Positions 44,301-52,533 are shown, numbered from the stretch's first letter. The stretch is DNA of 56,550 nt from an uncultured Flavobacteriales bacterium (GCA_905478795.1 CAJQJX010000021.1:1-56550); one strand, 5' to 3'. The notes: a model not told the origin generated them from the sequence alone. Translations and numbers: made by a program.

Positions 44301-44690
44301 CTTCCAGGGATGACGATGTCCTTGGAAATCGGAGGAGAAGAACAAGTGACCGTGGACCTTGCCCTGATTGATGGGGTCTTTGAATTGGAATTCGGGGTTC
44401 TGACCGATTGTGAATCATCCATTGAAGGTTCCCCAGAAGCCGAGCCAGCGGGCCTTTCAGTATTTCCAAACCCATCGAATGGCGCGGCTTTTGCGCGTTT
44501 GGATGGTGCAGTATTCGATGGTCGAGTCCAATGGGTATTGTCCGATGGACTGGGCCGCGTGGTTCTTCGTGGTACATCGGGTTCACCGCTGTGGGCATTG
44601 CCTTTGGAAGGGCTCTCACCCGGGGGTTACTTCTTGCATGTTGAAAGCGGCGTGAATCGCCTTGATCAGCGGGTGATGGTCACCCGCTGA
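41340..44690 (+). CDS. Large acidic modular secreted protein with T9SS type A tail
   Basis: 1116 residues from ATG 41340 (signal RFNLIFLGLTLLAGFSSVAQ). After an N-terminal ~210-residue region come cysteine-bounded modules of about 80 residues: PKD-like ones (WSFGDDVQGGGHY; WSFSDSTTAEGHF; WEFGDGMTTTNAF; WTFSDGSVLNG) interspersed with a second beta type (such as CDVELSLSALGLCG). Two further modules share LCLTEGCYVMDFW / LCLPPGCYGLAMSF. The whole protein is strongly acidic with very few Lys or Arg. The C-terminal ~75 residues (SVFPNPSNGAAFARL, LSPGGYFLHVESG, RVMVTR) form a type A sorting signal. Probably a surface protein; the ligand is unknown. Confidence 0.87.
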   Translation: MRFNLIFLGLTLLAGFSSVAQSELVDGDVCLDIEVVSIHTEGALEGMTTYRLFATLPGPDDVVTTVFGDAEHPTSLQTTTSFFQSEIGGQFPCANNPILFDAFPTLEWDSWLTLGISGPPDAALGQDCPQVVMSTGSPFMTEFENGGGFTIDDMIGSAWFVVPSNTNGIPDEDGRVLLAQLTTDGALSGVLYMQVLPGGYGPLAEVVGVSLYGACAEISPIQCPEEVFANGDGCVWEFEAGSFQPGDTAVWSFGDDVQGGGHYAEYAFAEDGEYPVSVTYSSDFCPGGVTLETEVVVGGCSEVECTMELLVQTAQEGEVIMVIPVGYPEGVDLVYTLNGTVFQEGGTAITLPVGTGNAPWQVCVQYVTDDCPDGVVACTGSDDYESGCPDEIWVGGAGCEYILSICDYTEGESVMWSFSDSTTAEGHFTWHTFPEDGLFEACATYVSPTCPDSTVLCTTVEVEGCGPCVLDIIIAAENPEEGTWILETEGAPEGAVISWFDGEGNFISDTDELYVEGGGVVCAMFESPDCVFGVEACIELEEAPPACDVELSLSALGLCGQYLVEYSGEPGPGDVMWYLDGELLQTGGGAFDFSVDSAQTALVCAVATGADCPEGEEVCIEVTNEGCDPCLTEDEAYLDFFPVDEETPCYGMFLLEMMQPDGYSIFWEFGDGMTTTNAFLWTEHQYAESGTYEVCATVFSPGCPEGSTWCIEVVVEGCDASCEPMVVTVTPDEGASGFYFWSGYAENWTQDDMFIIPAGSSDPVELGLCLTEGCYVMDFWASENSDPASELTIGVSDSEGPIEWENDPYVDENGWQVISFDVGGGCDPEDEECELEIEAVQEADGSWTLMAVTESPEDVGFFWTFSDGSVLNGMTVNYTFVAGVSFETACVSAFFPECGEVLAACIDLENGADDTCEDIEVVIEGDTFVELLEELEWAWSLSGEGFEWSESLSLDPEEGDVDGVVLCLPPGCYGLAMSFSGLPGFQGLPGMTMSLEIGGEEQVTVDLALIDGVFELEFGVLTDCESSIEGSPEAEPAGLSVFPNPSNGAAFARLDGAVFDGRVQWVLSDGLGRVVLRGTSGSPLWALPLEGLSPGGYFLHVESGVNRLDQRVMVTR
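44667..44689 (+). terminator. Perfect hairpin overlapping the end of the acidic T9SS gene
   Basis: CAGCGGGTGA (44667-44676) pairs with TCACCCGCTG (44680-44689) around a 3-nt loop. It encodes the last codons and reaches into the stop. ATTTTC comes about 10 nt later. It may be a weak terminator or an mRNA 3' stabiliser. Confidence 0.45.
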
Positions 44691-44772
44691 GGAGGGCCTA
44701 TTTTCGCGACAGTTCCAAAGGTTTACGTTTCGAATTTTCGGGGCGATTTCCATTGGGACCAATCCACGCTGC

Positions 44773-47700
44773 ATGAATTACAAGCGACTCAATGATCTCA
44801 CGGGATGGGCAGTATGGCTCATCGCTTCGGTCGTATACCTCCTCACAATTGAGCCCACAGCCAGTTTCTGGGACTGTGGCGAATTCATCGCCTCCGCTTA
44901 CAAGTTGGAAGTCGGCCACCCTCCGGGGGCCCCGATGTTCATGTTGTTGGCGCGACTTTTTTCGATGTTCTTCCCTGCGGCGATGGCGGCGACTGCGGTC
45001 AATGTGATGAGCGCGATGGCGAGTTCCTTTACCATCCTCTTTTTGTTTTGGAGCATCACGCACATGGCGCGAAAGCTCGCTGTAAGTCGCCTGGTGGAAG
45101 GCGCAACTGAGTTGTCTGAGGCGCAGCGCATCGCCGTTTTGGCGAGTGGTGCAGTGGGGGCATTGGCCTACACGTTCAGTGACAGCTTCTGGTTTTCTGC
45201 GGTAGAGGGGGAGGTTTATGCCCTGTCTTCTTTGTTCACGGCGTTGGTCTTTTGGGCGATCCTCAAGTGGGAGGCGCGTTCAGAAGAGCCTGGTAACCTG
45301 CGTTGGATTGTGCTTATCGCATATCTCATGGGGCTCTCCATTGGGGTTCACCTGTTGAATTTGCTGGCCATTCCGGCCATCGTCGCCGTGTATTATTTCA
45401 AGCGAAATGAATTCAAGTGGCCCACTTTCATTGGTGCCATGGCCTTGTCTTTGGCGCTGTTGCTGTTTGTACAGTACGGACTGATTCAGGGCTTTGTGAA
45501 GCTTGCAGCCCGGTTTGAGTTGGCCTTTGTAAACAGCATGGGACTGCCCTTTAATACGGGTGTTGCGGTGTACATCACATTGGTGATTGCACTGATCGTT
45601 GGTGCCCTTTGGTGGAGCCGGCAGAAGGGCTGGTGGCAGTTGAATGTGGGCGCGCTTTCTGTGGCCATGATCTTGGTGGGATACAGCACGTTTGCACTGA
45701 TTGTGGTGCGTTCTGCGGCCAATCCTCCCATGGACGAGAACAACCCGGAGAACCTCTTTGCTTTGCTCGCCTACCTGAACCGCGAGCAATACGGTGACCG
45801 CCCGCTTGGAACGGGACACTATTGGAACTCTCCCAACGACATGGAGGACCCGTACAGCGACGGTTCTCCCTCTTACTTTCCGAGCCACAGTGTCTACAAA
45901 TCCCGTGGAGCGGTAGACACCCGAGTCGCCACATTTAAGGATCGTTTTGCGGCCGATCAGTACATCAGTTCGAACGAAGGCGACTTCTCTGTGAAGCAGG
46001 AATATGTGGACAGTGGGGAGAAGCGCAACGGTGTACCGCGCTATGATGACCGCTTCACGATGGTGTTTCCGAGGATGTACTCGAGCCAGGCGAACCACGT
46101 TAATGAATACAAGCGCTGGTCCAATTACAAGGGCTGGAATGAGGATGTTGGCTTCGTGAGCCCACTCGACCAAAGGGAGCGAGATGCGGCGTCATTTGAG
46201 CAGCATTTGGCCAGTCGGATTCTGGGAGGCAACCTGGATAAAGTAGAATTGGGCCGCACGCTGAACAATCTGTACCGTTCGTTTGGTCAGCGCTTTGGAG
46301 CCAAGTTTGAGGTGCGGAGCGCAACAGAGATTGTTGTGGGTCGCGGCAATGAGGCGCGATTGGCCGACTTGGGCAATTCAGAGGTGCGCCGCACGCTTGC
46401 CCAAATGATGGTCACCGACTTGTCCCAGGGACTGGACCGCGGGCGGACGTATGCCCAAAGCATGCAACGCAGTCTGAACAGTGTGGAGCAGCAGATTCGT
46501 GCCGCCACAAACCGGGCGAATCAGACCCGGTCTTCAGAGGACATTCGCGAAGTACAGCGCTTGCAAGGGCAGGCTGATCGCTACCATGAATTGCTCGTGC
46601 CCTCTCAGGGGGAGAACCTGACCTTCTTTGTGCGCTACCAGATAGGTTGGATGTACCTGCGTTACTTCATGTGGAATTACTCAGGACGGCAGAACGACGT
46701 TCAGGGCCATGGAGATTTCATCGACGGGAACTGGTTGACTGGTGTGGACTTCTTGGATGCTGAGCGGTTGGGAAGCCGGGAGAATGTGCCGCCTCACCGG
46801 ACATCGGATAAGGCCCACAACAACTACTACCTCCTGCCTTTCTTGCTGGGCCTCATAGGTGCCATTTTCCAAGCTTTCCGGAGCTGGCGAGACTTCTCGG
46901 TGACGGGCTTGCTGTTCATCTTGACAGGCTTGGCCATTGTGGTCTATTTGAACCAATATCCTTTGCAGCCTCGTGAGCGGGACTATGCCTATGTGGGCTC
47001 GTTCTATGCCTTCACAATCTGGATTGGGCTCGGCGTTTACGCCCTGTTTGATATGGCGTTCCACCTCAAGGGCAAGGCTTTGGGGATGGCCATGGGCGCG
47101 CCTTTGGCGCTCGGTGTCGTCTTGTTTGTTTTGGAATCCGTTGGAGGTGGTGGCCATGCTTTGAGCTACACGGTGTTGTACCTCGGTGTTGTGGCTGCCG
47201 GATTGCTCGGTCTGGCCTTTGCTTTCGGAAGGTCTGGCAATGAGAAACTGAGTGCCGCGTTGATTTCTGCGCTGCTGTTACTGGTTCCCTTCCAAATGGG
47301 AGCAGAAGGTTGGAACGACCACAGCCGTGCTGGGCGCACCACGGGCGTGGACATGGCCAAGAATTACTTGGACAGTCTCGAGCCCAATGCCATCCTGTTC
47401 ACCAACGGCGACAACGACACGTTCCCCTTGTGGTATGTGCAAGAGGTAGAGGGTTATCGCACGGATGTGCGGATCGTGAACCTGAGCCTGCTCAATACGG
47501 ATTGGTATGTAGAGCAGATGAAGCGCCGCGCCTATGACAGTGCTCCTGTGCCCATTCGCATGGGAGAAGAGAAGTACCGTCAGGGCACCCGTGACATTGT
47601 TCTGATGGATCCACCGTCGGACACGAACAACCCATACGTGGACATCGAAACGGCCATGCGCCAGGCGCTGGACGATGCCGATATGGTGGACTATGGCGGA

Positions 47701-48642
47701 GGCCGGAAGTATGCCCACTTGCCTTCGAACAGCTTTAGAATCCCTGTCGACAAGAATGCTGCCATAAGCTCGGGACTTGTGCTTCCAGAAGAGCGTGATC
47801 GGGTTGTGGATGCCTTGACCTGGACGGTCACCGATGGCCAAGGAACTCCGAAGCAGTATGTGTTGAAGAATCAGTTTATGGTCATGGAGATCCTGCGCAA
47901 CAACAACTGGGAGCGTCCCGTCTACTTCGCGGTGACCATCGGTCCTGACAGTTACGTGGGCCTGCAAGACTATTTCCGCTTGGAAGGGCTGGCTTGGCGA
48001 TTGGTTCCTGTGAAGTATGGCTCCCGTGGCGGTCAGCCTGTGGGGATTGCTCAGGACCTCATGTACACCAATGTCATGGAGGACTTCCAGTGGGGAGGTA
48101 TGGATTCCGAGGGCGAGATATACATGGACGAGAACAACCGCAGAATGGCCACAAACATCCGCCTGCAATTGACCAACCTTGCAGAATCCTTTGCCCAATC
48201 GGGTAAGGTGACGAAGGGCTTGGAAGTGCTGGAACGGTTGATTGCGTCGACGCCTTCGCGGAATGTTCCCTACGACCGCATCATGTTGCCTTCGATTGAG
48301 TTGCTGTCGGAGTTTGCTCAGGACAACACCCTGACTGAGGCCCAGCGTCAAAGGGCCGGTGCTTTGGCCAAGCAGGTGGGTTCAGAGCTCTTTGCGACTT
48401 TGTCGGGAGATGTGAACTACTTCTTCTCACTGGAAGACGATTATTACCTCGCTGCAAACAGTGAGATTCAAATGGCCATGGCCGTCAGCCAACGCGTTGC
48501 AGGCGCTTTGTCGGATGCCCTGCCAGAGGATCCAGAGGTCGAAGCGATTTCAGCGGCGATGAGCCAACTTTTGAAAGACAGAACGGCACGGCAGAACGGA
48601 CCACTGTCCGACCCTGCTGTATTCAATCCAGACGCCCGCTGA
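44773..48642 (+). CDS. DUF2723 membrane protein (putative protein O-mannosyltransferase-like)
   Basis: 1289 residues. The N-terminal DUF2723 domain (about 1-240) has YLLTIEPTASFWDCGEFIASAYKLEVGHPPGAPMF, with the acidic DCGE, and many membrane helices; it resembles the glycosyltransferase C-type fold of TMEM260/O-mannosyltransferases. A second helix cluster lies at about 685-850. The soluble C-terminus includes ILFTNGDNDTFPLWYVQEV. A block of about 155 residues (roughly 455-610) between NYKGW and GENLTFFVRYQIGWMYLRYFMWN looks like an insertion: it is charged and partly coiled-coil. The gene overlaps purN by one base (TGATG). It may glycosylate exported proteins; that role is inference from family resemblance. 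Confidence 0.85.
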   Translation: MNYKRLNDLTGWAVWLIASVVYLLTIEPTASFWDCGEFIASAYKLEVGHPPGAPMFMLLARLFSMFFPAAMAATAVNVMSAMASSFTILFLFWSITHMARKLAVSRLVEGATELSEAQRIAVLASGAVGALAYTFSDSFWFSAVEGEVYALSSLFTALVFWAILKWEARSEEPGNLRWIVLIAYLMGLSIGVHLLNLLAIPAIVAVYYFKRNEFKWPTFIGAMALSLALLLFVQYGLIQGFVKLAARFELAFVNSMGLPFNTGVAVYITLVIALIVGALWWSRQKGWWQLNVGALSVAMILVGYSTFALIVVRSAANPPMDENNPENLFALLAYLNREQYGDRPLGTGHYWNSPNDMEDPYSDGSPSYFPSHSVYKSRGAVDTRVATFKDRFAADQYISSNEGDFSVKQEYVDSGEKRNGVPRYDDRFTMVFPRMYSSQANHVNEYKRWSNYKGWNEDVGFVSPLDQRERDAASFEQHLASRILGGNLDKVELGRTLNNLYRSFGQRFGAKFEVRSATEIVVGRGNEARLADLGNSEVRRTLAQMMVTDLSQGLDRGRTYAQSMQRSLNSVEQQIRAATNRANQTRSSEDIREVQRLQGQADRYHELLVPSQGENLTFFVRYQIGWMYLRYFMWNYSGRQNDVQGHGDFIDGNWLTGVDFLDAERLGSRENVPPHRTSDKAHNNYYLLPFLLGLIGAIFQAFRSWRDFSVTGLLFILTGLAIVVYLNQYPLQPRERDYAYVGSFYAFTIWIGLGVYALFDMAFHLKGKALGMAMGAPLALGVVLFVLESVGGGGHALSYTVLYLGVVAAGLLGLAFAFGRSGNEKLSAALISALLLLVPFQMGAEGWNDHSRAGRTTGVDMAKNYLDSLEPNAILFTNGDNDTFPLWYVQEVEGYRTDVRIVNLSLLNTDWYVEQMKRRAYDSAPVPIRMGEEKYRQGTRDIVLMDPPSDTNNPYVDIETAMRQALDDADMVDYGGGRKYAHLPSNSFRIPVDKNAAISSGLVLPEERDRVVDALTWTVTDGQGTPKQYVLKNQFMVMEILRNNNWERPVYFAVTIGPDSYVGLQDYFRLEGLAWRLVPVKYGSRGGQPVGIAQDLMYTNVMEDFQWGGMDSEGEIYMDENNRRMATNIRLQLTNLAESFAQSGKVTKGLEVLERLIASTPSRNVPYDRIMLPSIELLSEFAQDNTLTEAQRQRAGALAKQVGSELFATLSGDVNYFFSLEDDYYLAANSEIQMAMAVSQRVAGALSDALPEDPEVEAISAAMSQLLKDRTARQNGPLSDPAVFNPDAR

Positions 48643-49286
48643 TGGCTGCAGGCATGATGAAGGTGGCCATTTTGGCCAGCGGAGAGGGGACGAATGCAGA
48701 GCGGCTGATTCAGTCTGCGGCAAAGCGCAGTGATGTAGAAATTGAAGTGGTGGCCACTCACCGGGCTGCTGCTGGGGTGTTGCAACGTGCGGAGGCTCTC
48801 CAGGTCAGGACTTGGGTCTTTACCAAGGCCGAGCTCGGCGATGGAACGGTGGCCCGAGAATTGATGTCCAATGGGGTGCAATGTGTGGTACTGCTGGGCT
48901 TTTTGCTGAAAGTACCGCCCTCTCTGATTCAGGCATTTTCTGGGCGCATGTTGAATTTGCACCCTTCATTGCTGCCTGCTTTTGGTGGCAAGGGGATGTA
49001 TGGAAACCATGTGCATCAGGCGGTGTATGATGCCCTTCAGAAGGGAGAGGTGAGTGAAACAGGCATCACCTTGCATTGGGTGGATGCTGAATACGACACG
49101 GGCGCGGTCTTCTTTCAGGCCAACGTGGCGCTTGATGTCACAGCGGAGACTCCTGCTACTATTGCCGAGAAGGTGCGGGCTTTGGAAGCCCGGCATTGTG
49201 CAGAGCAAGCCTTGCGCGCGGTCGCAGAATGCCTATCCTTGTTGGATAAGAACGACCCACAATCGCATGGAATACATGGCATTTGA
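48642..49286 (+). CDS. purN: Phosphoribosylglycinamide formyltransferase
   Basis: 214 residues. It transfers formyl from 10-formyltetrahydrofolate to GAR in purine synthesis. Motifs: VAILASGEGTNAERLI, the catalytic Asn105/His107 in MLNLHPSLLPAFGGKGMYG, and LHWVDAEYDTGAVFFQ with the catalytic Asp148 position. The start overlaps the DUF2723 stop by one base, and the 3' end overlaps marC by 20 bp. ATG 48654 or 48657 are alternative starts. Confidence 0.94.
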   Translation: MAAGMMKVAILASGEGTNAERLIQSAAKRSDVEIEVVATHRAAAGVLQRAEALQVRTWVFTKAELGDGTVARELMSNGVQCVVLLGFLLKVPPSLIQAFSGRMLNLHPSLLPAFGGKGMYGNHVHQAVYDALQKGEVSETGITLHWVDAEYDTGAVFFQANVALDVTAETPATIAEKVRALEARHCAEQALRAVAECLSLLDKNDPQSHGIHGI

Positions 49287-49866
49287 TTGGACGGAATTGC
49301 TCAAATCCGGGATGGTGATGTTCGCCGTCATTGACATTGTTGGCTCCATTCCTTTTTTGCTCGACATCAAGCGCAAGGCGGGAGACATTCATGCAGAACG
49401 CGCCAGCCTGGTCGCCTTGGGCATTATGCTGGCCTTTCTGGTTTTGGGTGAGGGGGTCATCAATTTCTTGGGCATCGACGTGAACTCCTTTGCCGTAGCC
49501 GGCTCCATCGTCATGTTCTTCATGGCGCTGGAGATGATCCTCGGGATCACGCTGTTCAAACAATCGCCCCAATCCATGAAGACAGCGACGATTGTTCCTG
49601 TGGCCTTCCCTCTCATTGCGGGGGCGGGCAGCATGACATCCATTATTTCGTTGCGTGCCGAGTACGCGGCCATCAATATCGCCCTGGCCATCCTTGTGAA
49701 TATTGCCTTGGTGTACTTCGTGTTGCGTTTGACAGGACGCATCGAGCGCCTGCTTGGCGAGGGGGGCATTGCGGTGCTTCAAAAGGTTTTCGGCATCATT
49801 CTATTGGCGATTGCTGTCAAGCTGTTTTCTGCCAACGCTGCCATGCTGATTCAGGGCAATGGCTGA
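49267..49866 (+). CDS. MarC-family integral membrane protein
   Basis: 199 residues from ATG 49267 (49276 is an alternative); the frame extends upstream through purN but is a shadow there. Six membrane helices: SGMVMFAVIDIVGSIPFLLDI, LVALGIMLAFLVLGEG, FAVAGSIVMFFMALEMILGI, TIVPVAFPLIAGAGSMTSII and two more. FAVIDIVGSIP and PLIAGAGSMTSI match MarC/UPF0056. The family's function is not known; an early link to multidrug resistance was withdrawn. It overlaps purN and rnhA, forming a compressed cluster. Confidence 0.9.
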   Translation: MEYMAFDWTELLKSGMVMFAVIDIVGSIPFLLDIKRKAGDIHAERASLVALGIMLAFLVLGEGVINFLGIDVNSFAVAGSIVMFFMALEMILGITLFKQSPQSMKTATIVPVAFPLIAGAGSMTSIISLRAEYAAINIALAILVNIALVYFVLRLTGRIERLLGEGGIAVLQKVFGIILLAIAVKLFSANAAMLIQGNG

Positions 49867-50323
49867 GCCTGTTGTCATCCACACCGATGGGGGAGCCTCT
49901 GGCAACCCTGGCCCAGGGGGTTACGGGGCTATCCTGCAATGGGGTGGACACCGCAAGGAATTCACGGCGGGCTACAGGCTCACGACCAACAACCGCATGG
50001 AGTTGCTCGCGGTCATTGTGGCGCTGGAAGCACTCAAGCGGGACGGCGTGGAAGTTTGGGTTGTGAGCGACAGCAAGTACGTGATCGACTCGGTGGTCAA
50101 AGGTTGGGTCTTCAATTGGGAGAAAAAGGGATACAAGGGCAAGAAGAACCCTGATTTGTGGAGACGATTCCTCAAGGTGTACCGCAAGCACAAGGTCCGA
50201 TTCGATTGGGTCAAAGGCCATGCGGGCAACCCCATGAATGAGCGCGCAGACCACCTCGCCGTATCGGCCTACAAAAAGAAGGGGCTTTTGGTTGACGAAG
50301 GCTACGAAGCGTCCGTGGCTTGA
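49859..50323 (+). CDS. rnhA: Ribonuclease HI
   Basis: 154 residues. It cleaves RNA in RNA-DNA hybrids. The catalytic residues Asp10 (HTDGGASGNPGPGGYG), Glu48 (NNRMELLAV) and Asp71 (VVSDSKYV) are seen, with the last acidic residue in NPMNERADHLA and the basic protrusion WVFNWEKKGYKGKKNPDLWRR present. It overlaps marC by 8 bp and the convergent RluA gene by 22 bp. Confidence 0.96.
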   Translation: MAEPVVIHTDGGASGNPGPGGYGAILQWGGHRKEFTAGYRLTTNNRMELLAVIVALEALKRDGVEVWVVSDSKYVIDSVVKGWVFNWEKKGYKGKKNPDLWRRFLKVYRKHKVRFDWVKGHAGNPMNERADHLAVSAYKKKGLLVDEGYEASVA

Positions 50324-51291
50324 TCCTGACTCAAGGCGTTTTTGACCCAAGCGATGCGCCTGAATTTTTTGGGAGCATCCGCGGATATGCGGGACGATGC
50401 GCCGTGCTCACCAGCTGGAATATGAAGTTCGACGGCACTTAAAAACAGTCCGTTCCCCTTGTACCGAAGCGGCTCTTCGCCGGTGTCAACCCTCTCCGGG
50501 TAGCGGTCTTCCCCAACGATGGGGTGACCCAACAGTGCGCAGTGCCGTCGGATCTGGTGCGTCCTTCCAGTGGTGGGCAGCACGCGGAGCAGTGTGGCTG
50601 TTCCGTGAACAGGGAGGGGCCCCGAAGCGATGGCATTCCAGGATGTGTGTGCGGTTTGTCCCTCTAGAGGAAGGCGACATTCTCCTTGGCCGTCGAGGTC
50701 ACCGGCCACGAGGGCGAGGTAGGATTTACGAATGCGTTGCGCGGCAAAGGCGGCCCCAATGCTGCTGGCCGTCCTCAAGTTCAACGCCACGCACACCCAA
50801 CCAGAAGTGACGCGGTCGAGGCGGTGAATAGGCTGCGGCCAGCGCAAGGCATCGGGATGGTGGGCGGTGAGCGCGGCCACTTGGTCGGGGGTTCCAGCGT
50901 GGGCCAAATGGGCAAGCACAGCCGCCAGGTTGAGGCGCCCACTTCCCGATGTGGCCAGTCCAGCGGGTTTCCAAACGAAGAGGTGGTCAGCCCCATCAGG
51001 CCGATGCCACTTTAAATGTTGCGGTGCCCCGGGTCCTGGTGGGCGTGGAGGGGCATTGTCGGGCAGATAGACCACCTCATCCCCGGTTTGAACCCTGCGT
51101 GCAGTGGTGCTGGGGACGCCGTTGATGGCAATTCGCCCCCTTTCGATGGCTTTTTTGCACGATTTACGGCTGGGCAAAAGGGTGGGAAACAGACCGTGTA
51201 AGGCATCCTGAATGCGCTGGCCGTGCCTGTCAGAGGCAATTTTTGCGGCAACACGGGCAAATTCAGGATGTTTTGGTAGTTCCAGGTCCAT
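50302..51291 (-). CDS. RluA-type RNA pseudouridine synthase
   Basis: 329 residues. The N-terminal part (about 25-75) is an S4-like RNA-binding domain (SRKSCKKAIERGRIAINGVPS). The catalytic domain has FVWKPAGLATSGSG, HRLDRVTSG with the catalytic Asp159, and TGRTHQIRRHCALLGHPIVGEDRY. It isomerises uridine in rRNA or tRNA; which site is not readable. It converges on rnhA with a 22-bp overlap and is divergent from the glutaryl-CoA dehydrogenase gene. Confidence 0.92.
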   Translation of the reverse strand: MDLELPKHPEFARVAAKIASDRHGQRIQDALHGLFPTLLPSRKSCKKAIERGRIAINGVPSTTARRVQTGDEVVYLPDNAPPRPPGPGAPQHLKWHRPDGADHLFVWKPAGLATSGSGRLNLAAVLAHLAHAGTPDQVAALTAHHPDALRWPQPIHRLDRVTSGWVCVALNLRTASSIGAAFAAQRIRKSYLALVAGDLDGQGECRLPLEGQTAHTSWNAIASGPLPVHGTATLLRVLPTTGRTHQIRRHCALLGHPIVGEDRYPERVDTGEEPLRYKGNGLFLSAVELHIPAGEHGASSRISADAPKKFRRIAWVKNALSQDQATDAS

Positions 51292-51321
51292 GGTTGTTCA
51301 AGTCTACGCACGCGAGCGTTG

Positions 51322-51329
51322 TATTTTTG
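51322..51329 (+). promoter_or_regulatory. Promoter -7 box (TATTTTTG) for gcdH
   Basis: Exact TAnnTTTG match lying 4 nt before ATG 51334 and 10 nt before ATG 51340. This indicates a leaderless or near-leaderless transcript. Confidence 0.5.
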
Positions 51330-51333
51330 TACC

Positions 51334-52533
51334 ATGAACATGGGATCTGTTAAGACCGACCTCTACCAGGGGCATGACTACTATATGATGGACGACCTCC
51401 TTACTGAGGAGCACAAACTCATCCGAGATGCGGCCCGTGCGTGGGTCAAGCAGGAGGTGAGCCCCATCATTGAAGATGCTGCAGAAACGCAGGTTTTTCC
51501 CAAGCACTTGCTGCCTGGATTGGGTGCCATAGGTGCCTTTGGTCCCTACATCCCCGAACAATACGGTGGCGCTGGATTGGATCAGATCTCATACGGCCTC
51601 ATCATGCAGGAGCTGGAGCGTTGTGACAGTGGATTGCGGAGCACGGCTTCTGTTCAAAGCTCATTGGTCATGTACCCCATTTGGAAGTACGGATCAGAGG
51701 ATCAGCGGATGAAGTACTTGCCCAAACTCGCCACCGGTGAGATGATGGGCTGCTTTGGCCTCACCGAGCCGGACCATGGGTCCAATCCCGGTGGCATGAT
51801 CACGAACTTCAAGGATGCTGGCGACGGGGAAAACGTGATCCTCAATGGCGCCAAGCTCTGGATCTCCAATGCGCCCTTCGCCGACATCGCGGTCGTCTGG
51901 GCCAAGGACGAGACCGGACGCATCCACGGCATCGTGGTGGAGCGTGGTATGGAGGGTTTCTCCACTCCGAAGATGACTGGAAAGTGGAGTTTGCGCGCTT
52001 CCGATACGGGCGAGTTGATTTTTGAAGATGTCAAGGTCCCCAAGGCCAATATTCTTCCTGGCCGTTCAGGTTTGGGCGCACCATTGAGTTGCTTGGACAG
52101 TGCGCGCTATGGCATTGCTTGGGGGGCTATTGGTGCCGCTTTGGACTGCTATGACGCAGCTTTGCGCTATGCCAAGCAGCGTGAGCAATTTGGCCGTCCC
52201 ATCGCGGGTTTCCAGTTGCAACAAAAGAAATTGGCCGAGATGATCACAGAGATCACCAAGGCGCAGCTTTTGACACTCCGTCTTGGTCAATTGCGCAACG
52301 AAGGCAAGGCCACCAGTGGACAGATTTCCATGGCCAAGCGGAACAATGTCGAGATCGCCATCAACATCGCCCGCGAGGCGCGTCAGGTGTTGGGTGGAAT
52401 GGGCATCACAGGTGAATATCCCATCATGCGACACATGATGAACTTGGAGTCGGTCATCACCTACGAGGGCACCCATGACATTCACCTCTTGATCACGGGG
52501 CTCGACATCACCGGCGAGAACGCTTTTAAGTAA
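51334..52533 (+). CDS. gcdH: Glutaryl-CoA dehydrogenase (acyl-CoA dehydrogenase family)
   Basis: 399 residues from ATG 51334 (MNMGSVKTDLYQGHDYY); ATG 51340 is equally possible and a TTG at 51319 is rejected because it precedes the promoter box. The FAD enzyme oxidises and decarboxylates glutaryl-CoA to crotonyl-CoA in lysine and tryptophan breakdown. CFGLTEPDHGSNPGGM, KLWISNAPFADIAVVWAK and RQVLGGMGITGEYPIMRHMMNLESVITYEGTH with the catalytic Glu of ITYEGTHDIH fit the glutaryl-CoA branch, as does the LITGLDITGENAFK end. Confidence 0.92.
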   Translation: MNMGSVKTDLYQGHDYYMMDDLLTEEHKLIRDAARAWVKQEVSPIIEDAAETQVFPKHLLPGLGAIGAFGPYIPEQYGGAGLDQISYGLIMQELERCDSGLRSTASVQSSLVMYPIWKYGSEDQRMKYLPKLATGEMMGCFGLTEPDHGSNPGGMITNFKDAGDGENVILNGAKLWISNAPFADIAVVWAKDETGRIHGIVVERGMEGFSTPKMTGKWSLRASDTGELIFEDVKVPKANILPGRSGLGAPLSCLDSARYGIAWGAIGAALDCYDAALRYAKQREQFGRPIAGFQLQQKKLAEMITEITKAQLLTLRLGQLRNEGKATSGQISMAKRNNVEIAINIAREARQVLGGMGITGEYPIMRHMMNLESVITYEGTHDIHLLITGLDITGENAFK

